Shown one piece after another: positions 1-5,694 of a stretch of DNA of 5,694 nucleotides; position 1 is the stretch's first letter, and every line of letters starts with the position of its first letter. The translations under genes were made by a program, and so were the position numbers. The stretch is from an uncultured Clostridia bacterium (GTDB taxonomy: Bacteria > Bacillota_A > Clostridia > Oscillospirales > Oscillospiraceae), in contig CAMVGI010000100.1 of assembly GCA_947166955.1 (NCBI GenBank), positions 1-5,694 of the forward strand. Reading direction: 5' to 3'. The notes under the pieces were generated by a model, which made no database searches, had not been told where the DNA came from, and was given only the letters and a program-made list of their open reading frames with translations.

Positions 1-73
1 CGCTGTGTCCATGAGAGATAAACACATAATCCACCGTGCCGAGGTCGATGCCAATATCCTTGCGGAGTCCCAT
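1..73 (-). CDS. mreB: MreB/Mbl-like bacterial actin, N-terminal fragment (runs off left edge)
   Basis: Only the first 24 codons are visible. They begin MGLRKDIGIDLGT and continue VDYVFISHGHS. The DIGIDLGT segment within the first dozen residues is the hallmark phosphate-1 loop of MreB/Mbl actins, and the next residues align without gaps to the usual second beta-strand and turn of that family (typically GTANTLVYVKGKG). MreB forms ATP-dependent filaments under the membrane that direct elongation of the cell wall. The ATG at 71-73 is chosen because it follows an AGAGGTG ribosome binding site by 8 nt and sits about 50 nt downstream of a near-consensus promoter, which leaves no room for a longer N-terminus. 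The residues after DIGIDLGT are less typical (VD in place of AN, and SHGHS), so a divergent paralogue such as Mbl or MreBH is possible. The HGH string also recalls metallo-beta-lactamases, which I consider less likely. Confidence 0.7.
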   Translation of the reverse strand, partial: MGLRKDIGIDLGTVDYVFISHGHS

Positions 74-81
74 TTCCAATA

Positions 82-88
82 CACCTCT
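82..88 (-). promoter_or_regulatory. Ribosome binding site of the mreB-like gene
   Basis: The minus strand reads AGAGGTG, 8 nt before the ATG at 71-73. It fixes the start of the leftward gene at the MGLRKD methionine. Confidence 0.75.
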
Positions 89-98
89 AACTGATCTG

Positions 99-113
99 CG
101 GCGAAAAGCGCCG
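99..113 (-). other. Small hairpin in the 5' leader of the mreB-like transcript
   Basis: On the minus strand CGGCG and CGCCG enclose a 5-nt CTTTT loop, about 10 nt before the ribosome binding site and within the predicted leader (transcription start near 124). It could stabilise the 5' end or affect initiation. The stem is only 5 bp and GC-rich, so chance is a reasonable explanation. Confidence 0.3.
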
Positions 114-130
114 TTGTTTCTCTTCCCAAC

Positions 131-159
131 AGTATAGCGGCGAAGCGCGGCGGTGTCAA
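131..159 (-). promoter_or_regulatory. Sigma-A type promoter of the leftward mreB-like gene
   Basis: On the minus strand there is a perfect -35 box TTGACA (154-159), a 17-nt spacer, and a -10 box TATACT (131-136) matching 5 of 6 consensus bases. Transcription should begin near 124, giving a leader of about 50 nt. The near-consensus boxes and ideal spacing suggest strong housekeeping expression, fitting a cell-shape gene. Confidence 0.85.
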
Positions 160-173
160 CCGCTATCGTCGAA

Positions 174-208
174 CGGCGCAAAGAATGGGTTGACGCGGCT
201 TTGCGCCG
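174..208. repeat. Perfect 10-bp inverted repeat flanking the -35 box (candidate operator)
   Basis: CGGCGCAAAG (174-183) and CTTTGCGCCG (199-208) are exact reverse complements separated by 15 bp. The -35 box of the rightward promoter (190-195) lies between the arms, and the right arm lies inside the promoter spacer. This is where a dimeric repressor would compete with RNA polymerase. The right arm also overlaps a shorter GCGGC/GCCGC palindrome (195-199 / 205-209). The repeat is seen directly; its role as an operator is inference. Confidence 0.55.
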
Positions 209-219
209 CATGATAAAAT
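190..219 (+). promoter_or_regulatory. Sigma-A type extended -10 promoter of the EAL gene
   Basis: The -35 box is TTGACG (190-195, 5 of 6 consensus bases). After an 18-nt spacer comes the -10 box TAAAAT (214-219, 5 of 6), preceded by an extended -10 TGA (211-213). Transcription should begin near 226, about 50 nt before the ATG at 277. The promoter is slightly weaker than the divergent one at 131-159, and its -35 lies 30 bp away from the other -35. Confidence 0.75.
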
Positions 220-265
220 ATTCCTGTTAATTCTTGCGTCAAGGGAAGCCGCCGCAGCCATACTC

Positions 266-270
266 GGAGG
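266..270 (+). promoter_or_regulatory. Ribosome binding site of the EAL gene
   Basis: GGAGG lies 6 nt before the ATG at 277-279, close to ideal spacing. This supports that ATG over the in-frame ATG three codons downstream. Confidence 0.85.
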
Positions 271-276
271 TACGAT

Positions 277-3177
277 ATGCAGGACATGGAGCGCGTCGCC
301 GTTACAGAGCAATATATCCTCGAACACTTTGACGAGGCGTTGGAGCGCCGTTATATCGAAGCCTACTGCCAGCCCGTGATCCGTATTGCGTCCGGCCAGA
401 TCTGCGGCATGGAGGCGCTTGCGCGCTGGAACGATCCGGTCATGGGCGTGCTGACGCCGGACAAGTTCATCGGCGTGCTGGAGCGCAACCGCCGCATCCA
501 CGAGCTGGACAGCTATATCGTCCGTCAGGTCTGCGAGCGCTTTCCCGACGCGGGCAGCGAGGCGTTCGTGCCGGTCTCCATCAACCTCTCGCGGCTGGAC
601 TATGAGCTTTGCGACATCTTCGAGGTCGTCGACGAGGCGGTGCGCGCGAACAAGGTGCTGCGCAGCCAGCTGTGCATCGAGATCACCGAGAGCGTGCTCA
701 ACAGCAACGATGCGCTCATGCGCCGCTACATCCGCCGCTTCCAGCGCGCGGGGTATCAGGTGTGGATGGACGACTTCGGCAGCGGCTATTCCTCGCTCAA
801 CGTGCTCAAGGACTACCACTTCGACGAATTGAAGATCGACATGGCGTTTTTGAGCGACTTCGGCCCGCGCTCGAAGACGATCCTCGCCTCCGTCGTCAAC
901 ATGGCCAAGCAGATCGGCATCCAGACGCTGACCGAGGGCGTGGAAACGGAGGAGCAGTTCGAATTCCTGCGCAACGTCGGCTGCGAAAAGGCGCAGGGCA
1001 ATCTTTTCGGCAACGCCATGCCCTACGGGGAGCTGCCGCGCTTTGCGCGCGAGCACGGCCTGAGCTGGGAATCTCCGCGCCACCGGAAGTATTACGACGA
1101 CATCGGGAAGCTGAACGTTCTGAGCGCGACGCCGTTCCTCTCCGCGGGCGGCGTCGACCCGGGCACCGGACGCGACCTCAACAGCATCGCGCTTGCGGTG
1201 ATCGAGCTGAACGAAAAGAATGCCTCCTTGCTCTATGTCAACGACGCGTTCGAGCAGACCGCGGCGGGCTTGAAATGGAGCCTCGCGGAACACGAGGGGA
1301 GGGACTCGCTGCGCGGCATCGAGGTGCCGCTGGAGCAGCTGGCCCTTTCGCTGCGGCATCTTTTGGAGGAGACGCAGAGCGCCGGCACGGGGCGCATGAA
1401 CTTCGTCCAGAACGACGACTATTACGAGGTGCGCACCAAGCGCCTCGCGTCCTACAACAAACGCTGCGGCATCCTGACGCACATCGTCAATCTCTCGCAG
1501 GGCGCGGCGATCGCGCGCCAGACGGCGCTGGACGAAGGACTGCGGCAGATCTACGCCGTTTTCGAGCGCGTGTCCGTCATCGATCTGGACAACGACCGCG
1601 TGGAACCGCTGTTTCTCGACCCGCACGAGGAGGAACGCTTTTCGCGCCGCAGCGTCCGCGAGGCGGCGCGGCTCTACGCCGAAAACTGGGTCTTCCCCGA
1701 GGATCGGGAGCGCTATCTGCGCTTTGCCGACGCCGACACGCTCGCCTATCGCGTCGAGCGCCAGGGAAGCCACAGCATCACGAGCTATTTCCGCACGCTG
1801 GGCAATCACGGCGCTTATGCGTGGAAGTGCTTTACGGTCTTGAAGATCCACGACGGCGTTTATTACGTGCTGGTGCGCGACACGCAGCCGGAGATGCGGG
1901 AGCTGGAATCCTACTACCTGCATTCCGAGGGCGCGCAGGAGCGCGACGGGAGCATCCCCGTGGGCTATCTGTGGGATAACGTCAAGCGCAACAGCCCGCT
2001 CAAGTTCTTCTGGAAAGACACGGAGCGCCGCTTCCTCGGCGCGAGCCAGAGCTTTTTGGACTATTACGGCTTCGATTCGCTCAATAGCATCGCCGGCAAG
2101 ACCGACGAGGACATGGGCTGGCACCTCCATCCGGAGGACTACCGCGACAGCGAGCTGCGCGTTCTGCGCGAGGGCGTCCCCTGCCACCACAGGCCCGGAA
2201 ACTGCATCGTGCGCGGCGAGAACCGCAGCATCGTGGCGAGCAAAATGCCCATCTACGACTCCGGCGGCGAGATCATCGGCCTCATGGGATATTTCTCCGA
2301 GGCTGGCATCGACCGCGCGGACACGGACGACGTGTCCTCCGTGGACATCCGCATGGATAAGCTGACGGGGCTTCTCAACACCCGCGGGCTGGACGAGGAT
2401 ATGTACGCCTACCGCGACGAGTACGACCTGCGCCGGACGGACTTCGTCCGCATCGAGATCTGCGTGGAGGAGCTTGGCGACGTCAACCGCCGCTTCGGCT
2501 ACGACTTCGGCGACAGCATGCTCCGCGCGGTCGCGAACGCGCTGGTGACGGGCTGCGGTCAGACCGCCACGGTGGGGCGCTTGACGGGGAGCGAGTTCAT
2601 CGTCTTCGCCCAATGCGCGAACCGCGCCGAGGCGGACGCGCTGACGGCGCGTATCCGCGCCATCTCGGCGCAGCCGCAGACTGTGGAGGGAACTCCCTTT
2701 ACAGTATACCTCTCCGTGGGCGCCGCGCTCTATTCCGAGACGGAGGACCTGAGCCTCCAGACCATCAGCGCCAAGCTCCGCCGGTTGACCGAGAACGTCG
2801 AGAACATCCCGACGCGCCACCTGCGCGAGCACATGTCGAACATCTTCTTCCTCTACGAATCCCTGCCGCTCGCCTTTGCGGTCTACAAGGTCAGCGGCGG
2901 CGGGGACGACGCGGACGCGACCATCCTCTATGTGAACAGGAAATACGCCGCGCTGGTCGGCCGCAGCGCGGAGGAGCTGGTCGGCGAACGCGTGCGGAAG
3001 CTGTTCCCGATGCAGAGCGGAAAGTGGATGGACATGGCCTGCCGCGCCGCGGCGGGGGAGGAGCTCACCCGAAAGGTCTACTATGAGTCGCTGGACTATC
3101 ACATGAGCATGACGGCGAACCAGATCATCGGCCAGGGCTACTGCGCGTTCACCTACCGCGTGGAGGAGCGCCTGTAA
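277..3177 (+). CDS. EAL-domain cyclic di-GMP phosphodiesterase with PAS modules and a degenerate GGDEF domain
   Basis: A 966-residue protein with no evident signal peptide or membrane segment, so probably cytoplasmic. The EAL domain (about 20-265) should linearise cyclic di-GMP to pGpG. Its signature residues are present: Q32, E46 of EALARW, N103 of SINLS, E135 and E138 of EITES, D165-D166 of DDFGSGYSSL, K186 of LKID, E220 and E223 of TEGVET, and Q240. Then come PAS-like modules at about 300-405, 420-537 (WVFPEDRERY is PAS_3-like) and 573-675, a GGDEF domain at about 690-850, and a final PAS at about 858-962 (ILYVNRKYAALVGRS). The GGDEF domain keeps MDKLTGLLN but has TGSEF (770-774) for GGDEF, C729 at the first metal-binding Asp and no RxxD inhibitory site, so it is probably not a cyclase. 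EAL-first order is the reverse of the common GGDEF-EAL layout. The gene is monocistronic, ending before a terminator. Catalysis is predicted from residues; the input signals are unknown. Confidence 0.92.
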   Translation: MQDMERVAVTEQYILEHFDEALERRYIEAYCQPVIRIASGQICGMEALARWNDPVMGVLTPDKFIGVLERNRRIHELDSYIVRQVCERFPDAGSEAFVPVSINLSRLDYELCDIFEVVDEAVRANKVLRSQLCIEITESVLNSNDALMRRYIRRFQRAGYQVWMDDFGSGYSSLNVLKDYHFDELKIDMAFLSDFGPRSKTILASVVNMAKQIGIQTLTEGVETEEQFEFLRNVGCEKAQGNLFGNAMPYGELPRFAREHGLSWESPRHRKYYDDIGKLNVLSATPFLSAGGVDPGTGRDLNSIALAVIELNEKNASLLYVNDAFEQTAAGLKWSLAEHEGRDSLRGIEVPLEQLALSLRHLLEETQSAGTGRMNFVQNDDYYEVRTKRLASYNKRCGILTHIVNLSQGAAIARQTALDEGLRQIYAVFERVSVIDLDNDRVEPLFLDPHEEERFSRRSVREAARLYAENWVFPEDRERYLRFADADTLAYRVERQGSHSITSYFRTLGNHGAYAWKCFTVLKIHDGVYYVLVRDTQPEMRELESYYLHSEGAQERDGSIPVGYLWDNVKRNSPLKFFWKDTERRFLGASQSFLDYYGFDSLNSIAGKTDEDMGWHLHPEDYRDSELRVLREGVPCHHRPGNCIVRGENRSIVASKMPIYDSGGEIIGLMGYFSEAGIDRADTDDVSSVDIRMDKLTGLLNTRGLDEDMYAYRDEYDLRRTDFVRIEICVEELGDVNRRFGYDFGDSMLRAVANALVTGCGQTATVGRLTGSEFIVFAQCANRAEADALTARIRAISAQPQTVEGTPFTVYLSVGAALYSETEDLSLQTISAKLRRLTENVENIPTRHLREHMSNIFFLYESLPLAFAVYKVSGGGDDADATILYVNRKYAALVGRSAEELVGERVRKLFPMQSGKWMDMACRAAAGEELTRKVYYESLDYHMSMTANQIIGQGYCAFTYRVEERL

Positions 3178-3233
3178 GGGCCAAAAGAGAAAACAGATAG
3201 TAATATCGAGTGAGAATTCAACGAAACGTATCA

Positions 3234-3261
3234 AAAAGCACCCGCCGAAGCGGGTGCTTTT
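3234..3261. terminator. Bidirectional Rho-independent terminator between convergent genes
   Basis: A perfect 12-bp stem, AAAAGCACCCGC (3234-3245) and GCGGGTGCTTTT (3250-3261), encloses a 4-nt loop. Read on the minus strand the loop is UUCG closed by C-G, an exceptionally stable tetraloop, and the stem runs into five U residues. On the plus strand the loop is CGAA, followed by UUUU and a weaker U-rich tail. It can end both the EAL transcript (stop 57 nt upstream of the stem) and the convergent kinase transcript (stop about 126 nt away). Confidence 0.93.
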
Positions 3262-3285
3262 CGTGTTTGGGAAGGAAAAACTCTC

Positions 3286-3370
3286 TGCCGCGCGGCGGGT
3301 TGCCGCATGGAAGTGTTATGCGGGGGGATGCCGCGCGGAAACTTGTTATGCGGGAGGGGGTGCCGCGCGG
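3286..3370. repeat. Degenerate short GC-rich tandem repeat cluster
   Basis: The core TGCCGCGCGG occurs at 3286, 3329 and 3361, with a variant TGCCGCATGG at 3301. The copies starting at 3301 (28 bp) and 3329 (32 bp) also share the segment TGTTATGCGGG and a following G-rich run; the first and last copies are partial. The core contains the palindrome CCGCGCGG. The cluster lies in the 3' untranslated region of the kinase gene, between its stop codon and the terminator. No open reading frame of recognisable type crosses it. It could be a decayed dispersed repeat or a replication-slippage product; function unknown. Confidence 0.6.
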
Positions 3371-3372
3371 GG

Positions 3373-3386
3373 GCCTGCTGTCAGGC
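3373..3386. other. Small hairpin just after the kinase stop codon
   Basis: GCCTG (3373-3377) and CAGGC (3382-3386) form a perfect 5-bp stem with a 4-nt loop, one base beyond the kinase stop codon. There is no adjacent T run, so it is not a terminator by itself. It may be chance. Confidence 0.25.
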
Positions 3387-3387
3387 G

Positions 3388-5694
3388 TTACGGCAGCAGC
3401 TCGGCGAGGCGGTCCCACTCGAAGTCCTCCGCGGCGCGTTTGAGCGCGGCGAAGCGCTCCCGCTCGCCGTCGGGCAGGCGGCAGCCGCCGAGGTATTCCA
3501 GCAGCGAGGCGGCGCGGTCGTATTCGAACTCGTCGAGCAGACCGCGGATCATGCGGTAGTTTTCCCGCAGCCGTTCGTCCGAGATCGGGGGCAGCGCGTC
3601 CTCCGGCTTTTCCGCGTGCTCAAGGAGCGGATGGAGGCGCTCTCCCAGCGCACGGTAGCGCGAGAGCAGCTCGTCGAGCTGACCGAGCAGGGTGTCCGTG
3701 TCGCCCGCCTTGCCCGCGAGTTCCAGTTTTTCCGCGAGGGCGCCGAGCGCCTCCGCGCCGATGACGCGCGACGTGCTTTTGATCGCGTGTACCTTCGTGA
3801 TCACGTCGTCCAGCGCGCCGATGCGGCGGTAGCCGTCGATCTCGTCCGCGCCCGCGGCGGCGTTGCGCGCGTAGATTGTCAGCGTTTCGAGGTAGGTGTC
3901 CTCCGAGCCGCAGCGTTTGAGGCCGCAGAGCACATCCAGACCCTCCACGCGGCAGAGCCAATCGGGAAGCTCCGCCGCGTCCGCCTCCTGCGGTTCGGGA
4001 GACGCCTGCGCGCCGCCGAACACGTCGTATTCGCTCCGCTCCGGCATGGCCGGCGCGGGCAGGATCACCTTGGACGCGGGGAGATACTTCATCAGCATCT
4101 CCTCCATCTTTTTGCGGTCTACGGGCTTGGAGAGGTAGTCCTGAAAGCCCGCGGCGATGTACTGCTCGCGCGAGCCGGAGATCGCGTTCGCGGTCAGCGC
4201 GATGAACACCGCGTCCGCCGCCTGCGGCAGCTTTTTCAGCTCGTGCAGCGTTTCGATGCCGTCCATGCCGGGCATCATGTGGTCGACGAACGCGAGGTCG
4301 TAGCGCTTGCTTTCGAATTTGGCGATCGCTTCCTGTCCGGATTCCGCCGTGTCGACCTGGATCTGCGTGCGCTTTAGAAGACCCCTTACGACGGTCAGAT
4401 TCACCGGCATATCGTCCACGACGAGGATCTGCGCCTCCGGCGCGCGGAAGGCTTCGCGGTGCGCCGCGTTCTCGGCGCTCTCCGACTTATAGCGGCTGAT
4501 CTCGCCGACGGGCCACCACTTGACGACCGGCTGCTTGATGGCGAACGAGAACTCCGAGCCTTCGCCGTAAATGCTCTCGGCGCGCAGCGAGCTGCCCATC
4601 AGCTCCAAAAGCTGCTTGGTGATGGCGAGACCGAGACCGGTGCCCTCGATCGAGCGGGTCTTCGATTCCTCCAGACGCGCGAACGGGGAGGTCAGGCGCT
4701 CCATGTCCTCCGGCTTGATGCCGATGCCCGTGTCGGTGACGCTGACCTTGAGCAGAATGTGGTCCGCGTCCACCTCGTCGTAGCCGATCGTGAGCGTCAC
4801 CGAGCCTTTGTTCGTGTACTTCACGGCGTTCGTGAGCAGGTTGAGCGCGCACTGGCGGATGCGGATCTCATCGCCGAAGAGGAGGTGCGGCGTCGTCTCG
4901 TCCACGAAGACGTAGAACTGAAGCCCCTTTTCCTCCGCGCGCGAGCGGATCATGTTCATGAGGTCGTTGATGACGGAGCCGAGCTCATACTGCGTGGGCA
5001 GGATCTCCATTTTGCCCTCCTCGACCTTGGAGAAGTCGAGAATGTCGTTGATGAGCGAGAGCAGGGTCTTGCCCGCGTTCTGGATGTCGGCGGCGTAGGA
5101 GACCGTCTCCGGCTCCGCGCTGTCGCGGAGGATGACCTCGTTGAGACCGAGGATGGCGTTGATGGGCGTGCGGATCTCGTGCGACATCTTGGCGAGGAAG
5201 TTGCTCTTGGCACGGTCCGCCGCCTCCGCGCGCTCCAACGCGGACAGAAGCTCCGTAGAATCCGAAAACAGGATGTTCAGGCCCACGACCTCGTCGTCAC
5301 GGCTCATGCGGCGGACGTTGGCGTGCCAGCGCTGCCCCGTGCGGATACCGCGCAGGACGTAGGGCTTTATCGTCTCGCCCGCGAGCACCGCGGCGCAGTT
5401 CTCCATGAACGCGTCCAGCTCCGCGTCCGGAAAAATGCCGGTCAGCGCGTCGCGCAGCGGGATGCCGCGCTGAATGGCGTTCTTGTCGTAGGTGTCGTTG
5501 TATTGGAAATAGAGGTCGGAGGTGATGACCGTGCGCATCTGGTCGTCGGTCAGAATGAAAATGTTCGGCGACGTGCGCGTGAGCTGTTCGATGAAGAACA
5601 TCTGGCGGTCGGTCTCCCGCTGGATATACGCCTGCGTGTACTCCGCCTGCTCGTTGGCCACGCGCAGCAGCGCAATATCCTGCGAGAGACGCTT
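3388..5694 (-). CDS. Hybrid sensor histidine kinase: PAS-HisKA-HATPase-REC-HPt (N-terminus beyond right edge)
   Basis: The visible part is 768 residues, counted from the first codon at 5694. The frame is open to the edge and begins inside a heptad-like helix (RLSQDIALLRVANEQAEY), so the true start lies outside; the in-frame GTG at 5661 has no ribosome binding site. Order: helical linker 1-37; PAS about 38-148; HisKA with H172 in MSHEIRTPINAI; HATPase with N-box NLLTNAVKYT (N289), G1 DTGIGI (D321) and G2 GTGLGL (351-356); receiver about 421-535 with acidic pair DD (427-428), phospho-acceptor D471 in FVDHMMPGMDG, T501 and K523; HPt about 600-690 with H636 in VHAIKSTS; and a helical tail of about 70 residues. 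All phosphorelay residues are present, so phosphate should pass H172 to D471 to H636 and then to a separate response regulator, which is not in this window. No membrane segment is visible, but the missing N-terminus may hold one. The gene converges on the EAL gene. Confidence 0.93.
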   Translation of the reverse strand, partial: KRLSQDIALLRVANEQAEYTQAYIQRETDRQMFFIEQLTRTSPNIFILTDDQMRTVITSDLYFQYNDTYDKNAIQRGIPLRDALTGIFPDAELDAFMENCAAVLAGETIKPYVLRGIRTGQRWHANVRRMSRDDEVVGLNILFSDSTELLSALERAEAADRAKSNFLAKMSHEIRTPINAILGLNEVILRDSAEPETVSYAADIQNAGKTLLSLINDILDFSKVEEGKMEILPTQYELGSVINDLMNMIRSRAEEKGLQFYVFVDETTPHLLFGDEIRIRQCALNLLTNAVKYTNKGSVTLTIGYDEVDADHILLKVSVTDTGIGIKPEDMERLTSPFARLEESKTRSIEGTGLGLAITKQLLELMGSSLRAESIYGEGSEFSFAIKQPVVKWWPVGEISRYKSESAENAAHREAFRAPEAQILVVDDMPVNLTVVRGLLKRTQIQVDTAESGQEAIAKFESKRYDLAFVDHMMPGMDGIETLHELKKLPQAADAVFIALTANAISGSREQYIAAGFQDYLSKPVDRKKMEEMLMKYLPASKVILPAPAMPERSEYDVFGGAQASPEPQEADAAELPDWLCRVEGLDVLCGLKRCGSEDTYLETLTIYARNAAAGADEIDGYRRIGALDDVITKVHAIKSTSRVIGAEALGALAEKLELAGKAGDTDTLLGQLDELLSRYRALGERLHPLLEHAEKPEDALPPISDERLRENYRMIRGLLDEFEYDRAASLLEYLGGCRLPDGERERFAALKRAAEDFEWDRLAELLP

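Noticed and set aside
1..73. Metallo-beta-lactamase fold protein, suggested by IDLGTVDYVFISHGHS resembling the strand before an HxHxDH motif
   Set aside because: That family needs some 50 residues before this motif, but the promoter (-10 at 131-136) and ribosome binding site (82-88) place the start right at MGLRKD. DIGIDLGT within the first 13 residues fits MreB better. The next few codons outside the window would settle it.
220..276. Cyclic di-GMP riboswitch in the leader of the EAL gene
   Set aside because: The predicted leader is only about 50 nt, too short for a GEMM-type aptamer, and I see no matching paired elements.
609..1979. Open frame of 456 codons on the plus strand inside the EAL gene
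   Set aside because: It is an Arg/Ala/Gly-rich shadow in another frame of a GC-rich gene, with no domain and no independent start signals.
163..3234. Very long open frame of 1023 codons on the minus strand opposite the EAL gene
   Set aside because: It is codon-aligned with the plus-strand gene and arises from the absence of TTA, CTA and TCA codons there. The product is a low-complexity Ala/Val/Arg/Leu/His mix without a recognisable domain, while the plus strand encodes clear EAL motifs with a ribosome binding site.
3286..3370. CRISPR array
   Set aside because: The repeats are 10-bp cores with irregular 15-32 bp spacing and related sequence between them, not constant repeats with unique spacers.
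3307..4377. Open frame of 356 codons on the plus strand opposite the kinase gene
   Set aside because: It is codon-aligned antisense to the kinase and starts in the repeat cluster. The minus strand there encodes clear receiver and HPt motifs.
5659..5661. GTG start codon for the histidine kinase at 5661
   Set aside because: No ribosome binding site precedes it, the frame stays open to the window edge, and the residues on both sides form one continuous helix-like segment. The gene is better read as truncated by the window.

Overview
This window looks like part of a GC-rich member of the Bacillota (Clostridia, possibly an uncultured gut lineage). The basis is GC-rich coding sequence combined with strong GGAGG-type ribosome binding sites, near-consensus sigma-A promoters, an actin-like MreB N-terminus, and large soluble multi-domain signalling proteins of a kind common in Clostridia. 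The taxonomic statement is inference; no marker gene is present in full.

Layout from left to right: (1) Positions 1-73 on the minus strand hold the first 24 codons of a gene that most resembles mreB/mbl, the bacterial actin that guides cell-wall growth; the rest lies outside the window. (2) Positions 74-276 are a compact divergent regulatory region: a near-perfect leftward promoter (131-159), a rightward promoter (190-219) and a perfect 10-bp inverted repeat (174-183 / 199-208) flanking the rightward -35 box. (3) Positions 277-3177 on the plus strand hold a 966-residue protein with an N-terminal EAL domain carrying every catalytic residue that can be checked, followed by about three PAS-like modules, a GGDEF domain that has lost its catalytic residues, and a last PAS domain. 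It should hydrolyse cyclic di-GMP. (4) Positions 3178-3387 are a convergent intergenic gap with a strong bidirectional terminator (3234-3261) and a short degenerate GC-rich repeat cluster (3286-3370). (5) Positions 3388-5694 on the minus strand hold the C-terminal 768 residues of a hybrid sensor histidine kinase (PAS, HisKA, HATPase, receiver, HPt and an extra helical tail); its N-terminus lies beyond the right edge.

The EAL gene and the kinase gene converge and do not share an operon. Both are signal-integrating proteins, but the sequence alone does not show that they act in one pathway. The EAL gene and the mreB-like gene are divergent and may share control through the 203-bp region between them. 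The least ordinary points are the EAL-first domain order with a degenerate internal GGDEF, the inverted repeat over the -35 box, the repeat cluster after the terminator, and the duplicated motif in the kinase tail. Nothing here amounts to a clearly new biological system.
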